From NCBI GenBank assembly GCA_030407085.1, contig CM059584.1:92604501-92668500 (forward strand): 64,000 bases of DNA. Reading direction: 5' to 3'. This document shows, one piece after another, positions 22,551-32,882 of this stretch. Source of the DNA: Trichopria drosophilae. Lineage: Eukaryota; Arthropoda; Insecta; Hymenoptera; Diapriidae. The notes below the pieces were generated by a model. It saw only the letters and a program-made list of their open reading frames with translations. It was not told the origin of the DNA and made no database searches. Within the stretch, counting starts at the first letter, position 1; each line of letters opens with the position of its first letter. The position numbers were made by a program, and so were the translations under genes.

Positions 22551-23129
22551 ATATTATTTTAAGATTTTAAGATAATTAAAAGGACACATATACCTGTAAA
22601 TATTTTAATTTTTCAGTAAACATGGCTCTTCGATGCTCTTCAACCAATGGTCTCTTGTTTGAAGAGTCTATCTATTCGAAATAGTGAAAGTGATAAGTGA
22701 TATATACATTAAGTAAAAATAATTATTTAAATTCCAGCTTTTAGTTTGTAAACTGTCACCCAAGTTGTTTACGTGCCATCGGTTTTTCTTGGGCATTTTC
22801 TTTTTTTATTTTTGACAGTAGGATGAGAACATGGCAGAGTATATGTACATTGGAAGTTATGAAAATTCCAAATATATATACTTTGTTCTCATCAGATAGA
22901 TACTTTGCTATATTTATCGGGTCGTCAATTCTTTCCAGACGGGGGTAATGTAAGGAACTTATTAAGAAGTTATTCGTATGACGGTTGTTCTCGTGCAAGC
23001 AAATACCGGATTCAAAAATTTCTTATTCAAGATGTACATACTCCCAGTACCGACGAACAGTCGTTTCATTCAGAAGTTAGCGGTAACGTTAAAAGTAATT
23101 TTCGTTTATTCAATTGTTGAATATTTTAA
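22551..23129. other. AT-rich stretch downstream of gypsy A
   Basis: This may hold the decayed 3' end of the element, but no LTR-like ends are recognisable. There is no coding signal. Confidence 0.35.
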
Positions 23130-23219
23130 TTAATCCTCCTGTAAATAGAACCAACTATAGTTGTTCAAACGGAATTGTTTCCGTTTCCAAGAGGATGAGT
23201 ATACTCGTCGAAACGTTAA
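23130..23219. mobile_element. Second 90-bp TTAA-bounded element
   Basis: TTAA at 23130-23133 is followed by TCCTCCTG, and the right end is TTAA at 23216-23219. It shares the GATGAGTATACTCGTC near-palindrome (23194-23209) with the element at 16758-16847, but the arms are more diverged and the right terminal inverted repeat is lost. Confidence 0.45.
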
Positions 23220-23939
23220 TAAGTAACTGATAATATGTTTTGATCTAATTAATATACAGTCAACTATAACACCGCAAATTAAAGCTTTATTGTTTCATAG
23301 ATCCTCCTAGAATTTTGGTTGAAGTTACAGAAAAATGCTGGAAATACTTCTGTTTGACCTAATTTATGCTTAAAAGGATTTGAATAAAAATCGTAGAACT
23401 CGATTATGTCTACGTCGACTCATTTTTTTGGGTTAAATATACAGAAAGGCATATATGTTTGAAAATAAAATTAAGGAATGTGTATTGCAGGGTTATTAAA
23501 AGAAATATGTAATTTTTGCATTTGAATGCAAGTCAATCAAAAAAAAATTTTTTTTTCTTCTACACATTCTGTGTTATTTAGGAACACCTTTAAAAGAAAA
23601 CTAATAACTTTTAAAAAATAATCATAAAAAACATAATAAAAAATACTAAAAATCGTCTTTTCTGCGTATATGCGCCGAAAGCGAGTATTCTAAAATTCTA
23701 ACATCACTACGCTCGGTTAGAATGCTCACTTTAGGTGCATTTAGGCAGAAAATAGTAGTTTTCGATACAACCCGAGTAAAAAAAAGTTCATCCAAATTTG
23801 ATCAAATTTGGCCGAAAGAGAATGATCCAGAAAGTGATCAAAATGAGACCACTTTTTCGAACCATTTCAGAACCAATGTTGAATACGTTTTGAACCAAAA
23901 GAAAATTTTTTTATTACATTAAATTTAAATAAATATTAA
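23220..23939. other. Unassigned, with one short imperfect palindrome
   Basis: An imperfect inverted repeat spans about 23666-23742 (TGCGCCGAAAGCGAGTATTC against TTAGAATGCTCACTTTAGGT in reverse complement). Nothing else is recognised. Confidence 0.4.
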
Positions 23940-24010
23940 TGTTACGAATGCTGGCTACGCACATAATAGCACTCGTAACATAGACAATACTAGCCTTTGT
24001 AAGATCAACA

Positions 24011-24063
<53 letters not shown>

Positions 24064-24776
24064 CGAAGGGCCCGATTCGGCGCCCACATAGATTGCACAC
24101 GTGCTACAACTTACACGAGGAACCACGGTTTCCTCTAACTGCAAGCCCAATCGGTCAAGAAAGGAATGTGCCACGCCGAAGCTCGAAGTAAGACAATTCA
24201 TAAGATTATGACTCACACGCGGGCACAATAGCACACGTCCCCGAATCGCCGACGTCACGAATAGGTTAAAGGGGTGAGCGATTCGTGGAATATGTCACGT
24301 GCCAAACAACGAGTGCTGGTGTCCATCGCGAAGGAACGATGATCTCATCGACATATACCATGTAAAATGGGCAATTGCATTGCCCGAAGTCAGAGTCGCG
24401 CCGTGTACGATCCAGAGAGGATCTCTGAGGGAGAGTCGCCCCGCGCACGTAACCAAGCAAACTTAGGTTCAAGACTCGGGAACTTAGAGACTTCGCGGGA
24501 CGTTAATCCGCGACTCTCCGCGAATCAACGACTGTATACAGGGCTTAGTTCCTACACACCCGTTCGTTCTGATCGTGTACGACCTGCGGTTGGCATTCTT
24601 TTCAATAATAATAAAGTTATTATTCTTAAATTCACCGCTATTATTGTCACTTGGAGTGTCGATCCCCTTTATGCGGAAGATCCCAAATAAACGATTCGCA
24701 GCTACCGAGAATCAATCCTATAACTCCTGATCCTTGACAGAATTCAATAAATTACGAAAACATAAAAATCGTAACA
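23940..24776. mobile_element. Solo LTR (837 bp), TGTTACGA...TCGTAACA, TTAA duplication
   Basis: The sequence starts TGTTACGA and ends TCGTAACA, an 8-base inverted repeat with the TG...CA tips of retroviral-type LTRs, and is flanked by TTAA on both sides (23936-23939 and 24777-24780). It contains a CA microsatellite (24009-24061) and no coding frame. Only the tips resemble the LTR at 54724-55358, so it is a different family. No internal region lies next to it, hence solo. Confidence 0.7.
24009..24061 (+). repeat. CA microsatellite
   Basis: An uninterrupted run of about 25 CA units lies inside the solo LTR. Confidence 0.95.
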
Positions 24777-24790
24777 TTAAAAAAAGAAAA

Positions 24791-24862
24791 TTTCGCCAAA
24801 AATTGAACCCTAAGGCCTCTGAACAGTAAGCAGCGCTTCTAACCACTCGGCCACGATTTCTG
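24791..24862 (-). repeat. tRNA-derived (SINE-head-like) sequence
   Basis: On the minus strand the sequence has GTGGCCGAGTGGTTA, an excellent A box of the Ser/Leu-tRNA kind, and TAGGGTTCAA, most of a B box, about 45 bases downstream. The acceptor and T stems do not pair, so I read it as a tRNA-derived repeat or tRNA pseudogene, not a working tRNA. Confidence 0.55.
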
Positions 24863-25309
24863 TTGAAATATTCCACAAAATAAGGAATATAAAAGAAGTG
24901 ACGAAATTTGGATCAATTTAATTAGATCAAAATAGAATCAAAATCGGTGACATCCAGGTAATTATATTTATGTGAAACCTATACTTCCAGGATCAAAATA
25001 CATAAATTTACGATATCTCAAGTACCTTTGCCTAGTTCCAGGACGGTCCTGGAAATTTTCGGAATCGAAAATTACGATAAATTTTAGGTCAGAAGTAGTA
25101 TACCCTGATTTTGGTCAACTTTGATAATCGACCAGAATGCACACTCGAAAAGTATGAAACAAATTCGTCCGTTTGGGACTAATGGATTAATCAAGCTAAT
25201 ACTTTTTTGAGATTTTTTTTCCATACAATGGAACACTTTTGGAGGGTGAAACCGAAAAATTAGGAAATTATCAAAACAAGCGTTACCCCAATGTCTATCT
25301 ATTTGTTTT
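24863..25309. other. Unassigned AT-rich sequence
   Basis: No gene or repeat family is recognised. Confidence 0.4.
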
Positions 25310-25485
25310 CTGGGACGCTGATTGCGAATCTGAAGTCAGGTTTCAGATATATCCAAAATAGCAGATCTAATTTGGCAACATTTATGTAATATTTATCTAA
25401 CATTTATCTACCATGCTGGATCCGACATATTGAATTATTGAAATATGACATCAGATTCGTAATCAGCGACCTTGAAAACATATAT
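25310..25485. repeat. Palindromic satellite-like unit (GTCGCTGATTACGAATCTGA family)
   Basis: The left arm GACGCTGATTGCGAATCTGA (about 25313-25333) is matched in reverse complement by CAGATTCGTAATCAGCGACC at 25451-25471, and the flanking TTTTC/GAAAA also pairs. A tandem pair of related units occurs at 46900-47115. It is non-coding. Confidence 0.65.
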
Positions 25486-25488
25486 ATA

Positions 25489-26048
25489 CTAGGGCGGCCC
25501 TTAATTTATCAATTTTTAAAATTCTAAAAGGACCCCCTCTAAAAGTGTTAAACTTGATGAAAATATAATTCCAGAATTTTTTCAGATTTTTTAATCAAAG
25601 CTAATCCGTGCCACCAAGGCCTTGAAAGTTACGTATTTATCTATGTTTTCTATTTTTTCCCTCTAAAACTATTAATTTTAGAAAAACATGGAAAGAACAA
25701 AAAATGCTTAGTTTCATGAAATTAAATGTAAAATTTTGAAAATTTTAAACGAAATCAATTGAAACATTTCTCAAAATTTTACTTACAAAATCTGAAAAAG
25801 TTTCAGTATAATCTTTGATGAATTTTAAGCATTTTTTGTTGTTTGCGTGTTTTTCTAATAGTTAATAGTTTCAGAGGGAAAAAAATAGAAAACAGATAAA
25901 TACGCAACTTTCAAGGCCTTTGGTGGTATGGTTTAGCGTTATTCAAAAAATCTGAAAAAATTCTGGAACTATTTTTTCATCAAGTTTAACACTTTTATAG
26001 TGGGACCTGTTAATATGTTAAAAATCGATAAATTAAGGGCCACCCTAA
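25489..26048. mobile_element. 560-bp palindromic MITE, TIR TAGGGTGGCCCTTAATTTATC
   Basis: The left end reads CTAGGGCGGCCCTTAATTTA and the right end, reversed, TTAGGGTGGCCCTTAATTTA. The arms remain alignable for about 210 bases (shared blocks include AGTGTTAAACTTGATGAAAA and GGCCTTGAAAGTT), leaving a spacer of about 150 bases. TA dinucleotides flank both ends, as in Tc1/mariner-type insertion. There is no coding capacity. Confidence 0.85.
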
Positions 26049-26368
26049 TATATATACACATTGTCTTTAAGGGTCCTCGACGTCCGATGCGAGGAAAAAG
26101 GCCTGAAAATTTTACGCCGAACTTCCAAATTACCAGCAACATTTCAGATAATTTTTTTTTTATAAAAATATTTCTTACTATATTCAATGCCGGGTAAATG
26201 ATTTTCGAAATCCATGGATAGGAGGATTAATTTTATACTTACTGTTCATTTATATGATTCGTGTTTACGTATTAATTTATAGATGGCTCTGGAATTAAAA
26301 CCGCTAAAAGAAATAACGCAACCAACCTTCGGCAGGGTAAAGTTAATAAAATTAATTTCAATACCAAA

Positions 26369-26836
26369 ATGGAAGGACACGACATTGATGACTCGTACGG
26401 AAATGGTGATGAGAATTAACTATTGAGCGAAACCTCGAATACCTATATTACCGAAGATATCCAAGAAAGTGATGATGAAAATCGGCAAATGGGAGACACC
26501 GATTGAAGTTCTATGGACGGAAACGAAATTAGTAATGAAGATGGTCAAGAAATTAGTGATAGCTCTGATAATGACTTTTCAGAAGATGTAAGTAGCGATG
26601 ACGAAAGTAATGTAGAATCGGAAGATATGAATAAATCGCCGCTGTATCCAGGAGCTCCATTAACTATCGCCGAAAGTATCATCGCGATTATAATGTTTGT
26701 TTTGCGCCATGGGTTAACTGGAGTCTGCTTTAACGATCTTCTAACGCTCATATCACTCCACTGTATACAACCCAACAAATGCCGACCTCGCTGTAAATTG
26801 GTGAAAATGTCAAGTGTTGGACCCGAAAAAAGATGA
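26369..26836 (+). pseudogene. Transposase-like N-terminal fragment, acidic region plus LTIAES helix block
   Basis: One frame starting MEGHDIDDSYGNGDEN at 26369 runs with stops at 26418 and 26505 into a Ser/Asp/Glu-rich stretch (26513-26630) and then PLYPGAPLTIAESIIAIIMF, VLRHGLTGVCFNDLLTLISL and HCIQPNKC. I recall similar blocks (P.Y.GAPLT..ES....MTF..RH.LTG..L.DLL.LI.LH) near the N terminus of large uncharacterised transposon-encoded proteins in animals, but cannot name the superfamily. The homology ends near 26790 and no catalytic domain follows. Confidence 0.45.
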
Positions 26837-27131
26837 AAAAAGTTTACCACTCTCAACCCCGTGCTTCCCGAGAAATCCACCCCCTAAGGGGGTGAAACAC
26901 GGAAAACGTCGATTTCCCAAAAATCTGTACTCTGAAAGAAAAAAGTGCCAAACAAAAAATGTAGTTGGCGCGATTTTTAAAAAAAAAAGTTCCTTAGCAC
27001 ATGTTGGTGAAAATCAACTCTCTCTCTCAGAAATAGCGATTAAAGTAACTAGTCATTTTAAATCTGAGTTGTGCACGCGAAATGACATATTTGAAAAAAT
27101 GTATAACAAGTCGATGGTAGAAATGCAATAA

Positions 27132-28140
27132 CTTTTGTTCAGAGTATAGTACGAGGAAAAATAAAAACGCATTATGAAGGGGAAGATGTCAGCTATCATA
27201 TAGAATATTACATTTTACCATAGATGAAGTCTGATTTTACAAATCGGTTAATTATATAAATGCTTCGAGGTTATGGACGTTTTTTATGATTTTCCAAATA
27301 TTAATAAAATTTAGAAAATCTATCGTAATGTTTATATGGAATATTAATTTGGATAGTATAAACAATTCCTAAACCAAAAAAATTCGCTTTCGAGTTTTGG
27401 GCGAAAATACGACATGTTGATTACCCCCAAAAAACGCGGAATTGAAACTTTCACATTAGAAATAACTTCACGTCGTCGAAAATGCTTGGAAGAGAAAAAT
27501 GTTTGATAGGAGTTGATGCTGAAGGTTTCAAATTTACGAAGTGATACTTGTAAAGTCGAAAAAATCGAGCTTTACATTTTTATTTCGGGAAACAAGTCGA
27601 ATTTTAGCATTTTGTAACTGTTTACAAGAACTGTCATAGTTTTTTATTGAAAGCATATTTCGGGACGTTATTAGCGGGAAATTGAAGATTAGAGTTTCAA
27701 GTACTAATTGCATATAGTATCTAGCCCTGAACGAGTTTTGGGAATTGTAGAATGACCTTCGAAAACAGGTATCAATACGACCAGCTCGTCTGTCGGCACA
27801 CTGCCCGGCATGACAGAGGGTCTGCGCGTACAGCTGCCTACACGCATATGCTTGGGTGCATAGTGGTGTTATGTACGTGCCTCGCCCTTCCTCGGCATTG
27901 TATCAGTGTGTGTACATGCTCCTTTACAACGTGCAAAGTTTACAGTTCAACAAATAAACAAAATTCAACTGTTCAATCGGTTCTATTAATTATTAAATTC
28001 GGCAAGTGAGGGGTATGTTTTTAATATCGTGTCAGTTATTTTATGGGTCTGGTTTTTTTTTAAATAAAAGATATATTTATTGATATTTATTGTTTAACCT
28101 CTAAACAATTTTCAAAATTTATATTTCATTTTTAAAATAT
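27132..28140. other. Unassigned; possible LTR-like segment at 27760-28010
   Basis: Mostly AT-rich without genes. A GC-richer patch at 27760-27930 followed by an AATAAA-type sequence near 27950 resembles an LTR promoter and polyadenylation region, but no matching partner or ends are seen. Confidence 0.3.
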
Positions 28141-28142
28141 TG

Positions 28143-28410
28143 TGTAACGGGACGTTACGTTTGTCCACGAGTCGTGCCGCGGTCGCGAGAGCGCGGAGTG
28201 ATATTATAGTTCGAATCGATCGATAGCAGGATCGTTGCAGATACGAACGGCCCCGGAAATGCCCGAGCGCCGCCGGATACGGGAGTACGTTGCCAGCTAG
28301 CCGGGCTGAGTAACGCGTCGTCCACCTGGTGCGGAGTTTTCACCGAGAAAACTACAAAGCACGCTTCACGGGCGGTGGACGACACCGAAAACTTCAGTCG
28401 CACATCTATC
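28143..28410 (+). mobile_element. LTR-like repeat, short copy (TGTAACGGGACGTTAC end)
   Basis: The repeat starts TGTAACGGGACGTTAC and shares two long blocks with the minus-strand copy at 55540-56375: one around TTCGAATCGATCGATAG and AACGGCCCCGGAAATGCCC, the other around GGAGTTTTCACCGAGAAAAC. It lacks the roughly 600 bases that separate those blocks in the other copy. This is likely an LTR or a large non-autonomous element; no coding sequence is present. Confidence 0.55.
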
Positions 28411-29610
28411 GGGTTATAACTGAAATTGTACAAAAATGTTGTAGACAATTTTACAAGGTTACATTATATTAATCTCCCCTTTTCTCAAATAAAAGGTCTG
28501 TGTTTCTCAAGTGTGTCTACAAATATACCGCTGATCTCTTACCACTGATTGCTTACCGAAGAAATTTGCATAAAAAGAGAATCTCTACAAGGTTATTTAA
28601 TTAATTAAAATTGATTTATGAATAAATCAAAAGCAATTTTATTTACATAACCTCCCCTTATTTATTAAAGTCTGCTTCTTTTTACATTTTATTTATTGTA
28701 AAGTAACTTTCGTAAATAGCTTGATCATTGACATCACCCTTGTAATCATAATAACGACGTGGTGAGCTGTCATAACGTCGGGAATTTCTTTTCTTCTGCC
28801 TTTTACATCTTCTACGTTTGTCCCACTTCAATTTCTTGATCTTTCTTTCGCGCGAATCTGATGAACTCGTAAAACTCATGTCCGATGAATATTCCTCTCG
28901 ATTCATATTATCTTTTTTTATTCAAAGTTGCACCGAGAAAATGAACGTTTAGAACAATCTCCCGCACAAAACGAAAGAATGCACAACGAACAACTTCACG
29001 TGGGTTATCAAATCGATAGCGGAATTCTTTTTTTTTTTTCAAACTTTGAAGCTCGTGTTAACACCTGCCGGCAGAGCATGTTGACGTGAAATACAATTAA
29101 TTAATAACGTATGTATATTTATTAATAATTATAAATAATTATTTTGAAACTTTATTATTTTATTAATTTGAAATTCACCGGAATTTGATCGATTTTTGCG
29201 AAAACAACAGTTAACGTGAAAAATATAACACTTCAATAATTATAAACTAGAAACGGGGCCAAAGCCAAACTTTTGGTGGGCGGCGACGAAAGTTTGATTT
29301 AATTATTTTCAAAGTACCAATTTTTTTAAATGTTTCGTTAACGGACGATATCAGCATTCAAAGTTTGCGATAATACGAGAAATGCATTTTTCAAATAGAT
29401 TTCTTTCATACATTTAAGGTGCAAAGGAAGTAAAGTGGGAATTTCATGTCAATTACTTTGTATTGGGTAAGTTATATTTAATTTTAATAAAGCTATTTTT
29501 TAATAAATAGTACTTTAACATCGCGAAATTAGGTTATATGGCATATCAACTTTGAAGTTATATTTTCTATTAGTATATGTTTTATAATAATTTTAGAATT
29601 GTAATTTCTT
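28411..29610. other. AT-rich stretch with one small basic ORF
   Basis: A 74-codon minus-strand frame (28682-28906) encodes an Arg/Lys/Ser-rich peptide with a tail YDYKGDVNDQAIYESYF. It looks like the basic C terminus of a gag or a small RS-type protein, but I cannot identify it. The rest is featureless. Confidence 0.3.
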
Positions 29611-29619
29611 GCTCCGGGA

Positions 29620-29700
29620 CGGTTAAAAACAAAATTATACCAAGCGGAGATTGGAACCCGGGACCACTTGTTCCATACCTGCCACTCACTTGTCTCATCC
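29620..29700 (-). repeat. tRNA-derived (SINE-head-like) sequence
   Basis: On the minus strand, CCCGGGTTCCAATCTCCGC is a good B box, and GAGTGGCAGGTATGG upstream is a weak A box. No clean cloverleaf is visible. Confidence 0.4.
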
Positions 29701-30021
29701 TAATATAAATAAATTATTAATAGTACAATACTTTATTTCCGGTTTGTATCGCTAATTATTTTTTAATTTATTGAATAATTTATGGAAAACTGTAAATATT
29801 AGAATTTGTAAGAAAACTGGCGAAATTAAAATTTTGTAATAATTTTTAGTACACATTATTCACTATTAATTATTAATTTTATAACATTACATAAAGTATG
29901 ATGCTAGATTAGTACTATATTTGTTTTAATAAAAATGGTACATACTAGAACAAATTTGAAATAAATCTTGAAAATGTTGTTGTCCACTTCAAGTACTCAG
30001 AGTGCTGAACATTAGCTTTAT
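29701..30021. other. AT-rich, nothing recognised
   Basis: I see no feature in this stretch. Confidence 0.5.
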
Positions 30022-31198
30022 ACAGGGTAACCCATTTTAACTTAGACAGTAAAATATCTTAAAAAGTAAGCATTGCCCGAGAAAAAATTTCAGATAAAAG
30101 TTGTATGGTTGATAGGGGGGCCAAATGATGGTGACCTCGATGTTAACCTTGACGACCATTTTCAAAGTCATTTGAAGGTCATCTTCGTTTTTTCTTATGG
30201 GAACACATTTTGTTTTCATGGATTCGGAAAGAGCGGGAAATTTTACGTCCGAATATGATATGTTAGATTTTTCCGGCAAGGTCGTTTCAAGGTCAAACTT
30301 AAAGCTCTCGGAATGGCGAATTAACTCAGCGGGAGTGCATTTTCGGGGAAAGTGATAAATACAAACGTTGAAGAATTTCTCACTAGCTATTTAATGGTAC
30401 CAGTGAAATTGACCTTGAAGGTTATTTCAAGGTCAAGTTTTTTTTTTAATGGGAACCCATATTTTTTCATGGATTCGGAAAGAGCGGGAAATTTTACGTT
30501 CGAATATGATATGACCGATATTTTGGTCAAGGTCGTTTCAAGGTGAAACTTATAAGTCCCGGAACGGCGAAATATCTCACCAGGAGTACATTTTCGGGGA
30601 AAATGTTTCAGACAAAAGTTTGAGGATGTTTCCCTGGCTATTTAATTGTACCCATGAATTTGACCTTGTTTATGACCTTGAAGGTCATTTCAAGGTCAAG
30701 TTCAATTTTTTAAATGGGAACCACTATTTTTTGCAGCGAATTCGGAAAATTCTACGTTCAGGACATGATCTTGAATATATCTTGAAGTCAGAGTCAAGGT
30801 CATTTCAAGGTGAATATCTCATAAATTCCTGTATGACAATAATATATGGACGATGAAATGGGAACCATTATTTTTAGAGCGGAAAGCTTTAAGTTAGAAC
30901 TTACGTTTGAGATTTTGAGAGCTTGAAGTTTGACCTTGAAATGACCTTGTCGGAAAAATCTACCATATCATATTAGGACGTCAAATTTCCCACTCTTTCG
31001 CAACCCATGAAAAAAAATGTGTTCCCATAAGAAAAAACGAAGATGACCTTCAATGACTTCGAAAATGGTCAAGGTCAAAATCGAGGTCACCATCATTTGG
31101 CCCCCTTTCAACTATACAACTTTTATCTCAAATTTTTCTGGGGCAACGCTTACGTTTTGAGATATTTTACTGTCTAAGTTAAAATGGGTCACCCTGTA
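30022..31198. mobile_element. 1.2-kb foldback element with terminal TACAGGGTRACCC and many TCAAGGTCA sites
   Basis: The left end TACAGGGTAACCCATTTTAA is matched by the right end read in reverse (TACAGGGTGACCCATTTTAA), and the two arms align for about 280 bases, including GGGGGCCAAATGATGGTGAC. The middle holds diverged repeats of about 190 bases sharing GGAAAGAGCGGGAAATTTTA and GACCTTGAAGGT. Seven exact TCAAGGTCA sites (either strand) lie at 30287, 30427, 30673, 30690, 30794, 30931 and 31069. The ends resemble those of the mariner-type element that follows (31871), which could have supplied the transposase in trans. There is no coding frame. Confidence 0.85.
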
Positions 31199-31230
31199 TA
31201 ATTATTTAGGAAGTATGCTTGTAACGTGAA

Positions 31231-31305
31231 TGTGGCCGTGCGAGCTAAGTCCGCAGGATTTAAAGTAGTCAACACGGGTTTGATTCCTCGTCGGGACAAA
31301 CATTT
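31231..31305 (+). repeat. tRNA-derived (SINE-head-like) sequence
   Basis: GGCCGTGCGAGCTAAGTCCG resembles the head of the SINE at 7528, and GGTTTGATTCC is a near-perfect B box 45 bases on. A T-rich run follows. The SINE body seen at 7620-7980 is absent, so it is either another subfamily or a 3'-truncated copy. Confidence 0.55.
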
Positions 31306-31868
31306 TTTTTCCTCATTCTTTTCCTTCGAAATTGCTTTTAGGGATTCTTTCCGAAACATTTAACATTTCTGTTTTTCATATAATACTGAACAAACATTTC
31401 CTGGAATGAATTCATTCTCAGTAATCATGTAGAATTAAATGCTATAAAATTATCATTTCTGTCTACTGTTTGTCAACAATGACCTTAACATATAATATAT
31501 CCTTAGATTATTGACAGAAGGTATCAGAAAGTCTAAACTATTATTCTGCAAACTAGCTTTCGGTACATCGTAAATTAATGATATTGTTATTATTAGAATT
31601 TCATGTTTAATAAAACAAAAAATTATTGAATTGTAATGATCGACCGTTTGTTACAACCCAAGTAACTTGCAAACATTAAGTTGATGTTAGTGAAAAAAAT
31701 ATTTTACTGTACGATTTATAAATAAATAAAAGTACATATAGCTATTCTTCCCTACTTAATACGTGTGTGTAAGTCATATATAGGCGTTTATTTGTGCATT
31801 TTACGGATATTCGTGATGTTACATATGACGCCGATAATGTGAGTAGGTTGCAAGTACGAATATACATA
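31306..31868. other. AT-rich, nothing recognised
   Basis: No coding or repeat signal until the mariner-type element. Confidence 0.45.
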
Positions 31869-32293
31869 TACAAGGTGTCCCATTTTAAGTGTCCACCCCA
31901 AATATCTTGAAAATAACGCGTTGTACAAATAATGTTTCAGACAAAAGTTTCAAGATTTTTTCTGGGCAATTTAACGGCAACCTTTATTCGACCTTGGCCA
32001 TGACCTTAAAGGTCATATCGAGGTCAAATTCAATTTTTTTAAATGGGAACCCCAATTTTTTATTGCAGATTTGGAAAGAGCAGGAAATTTTACGTTCAGG
32101 TACAACCTTGTCCATGTCCGGGAAAACGACCTTCAAGATCTTTTCAAGGTCAAAGTTGTTTTCTTAACGGTAATCCCATTTTTTATTGTAGATTTGGAAA
32201 GAGTTGATAGTTGACGTTTGAGTATGACAATGACCATTCCTGATCCACGACCTTCGAGGTAATTCCTATGATTACGGTTTACAAACAAGAAAC

Positions 32294-32743
32294 TTAAGTG
32301 CAACTAGAATAAATGGCAATTCTCCTTCCGTATGAAACTTAAGAATCTTTCAGTTATTCAAGTGAACAAAAGAGCCTAAAACGAAAATATTTCGAGGTGA
32401 AATGGTTTTTTTGTTTTCATAGTTATTTTTCATTCAGTGACTCGTATAAACAAAAAAGTTATTGACATTTGGGCGTGTATTTTCTGAATGACTTTGTATT
32501 CAAATTGAATAACACTGGACAAGATAATTATTATTTATTTTGACCACAAAGTCGTTCATAACATTAACATATGTCAACATCCTTTTTGTGTATACCAGTC
32601 GCTAAATGAAAAATAACTGAAAAACAAAACCACTTAGTCCCGAAGGATTTTCGGTTTAGCGTCCTTTGTTCATTTGAATAACTGAAAGATTGTTAATTTT
32701 TGTGCGGAAGGCCGATTGCCATTCATTCTAATTGTACTCAGTG
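32294..32743. mobile_element. 450-bp foldback element nested in the mariner-type transposon
   Basis: The left arm AAGTGCAACTAGAATAAATG is matched in reverse by the right end GAGTACAATTAGAATGAATG, with further shared blocks AATCTTTCAGTTATTCAA and CAGTTATTTTTCATT. The arms are about 160 bases long with a centre near 32518. It lies between the left TIR and the transposase gene, and is non-coding. Confidence 0.8.
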
Positions 32744-32882
32744 TTTATTTCATAAAGTAGCAAATTGTGATATAGTCTCCAGCAGTAACAAAATCTTTGG
32801 ATTTCTGTTCTTAGTCGTAATTGAAAGGTTATTTTAGATTTATCTTGTTTTTTTTCTTTATTTTTTTTTGTGAACAGTGATC

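Noticed and set aside
22756..22998. 80-codon minus-strand frame downstream of gypsy A
   Set aside because: No recognisable domain; consistent with random open frame in AT-rich DNA.
24367..24690. 107-codon frame inside the solo LTR
   Set aside because: Lies within LTR sequence with no family resemblance; LTRs often have chance frames.
24791..24862. Functional tRNA gene
   Set aside because: Good A and B boxes but the acceptor and T stems do not pair and no anticodon arm is convincing.
30037..30856. Short frames within the foldback element
   Set aside because: They derive from the GACCTTGAAGGT repeat units and appear in mirrored form on the other arm.
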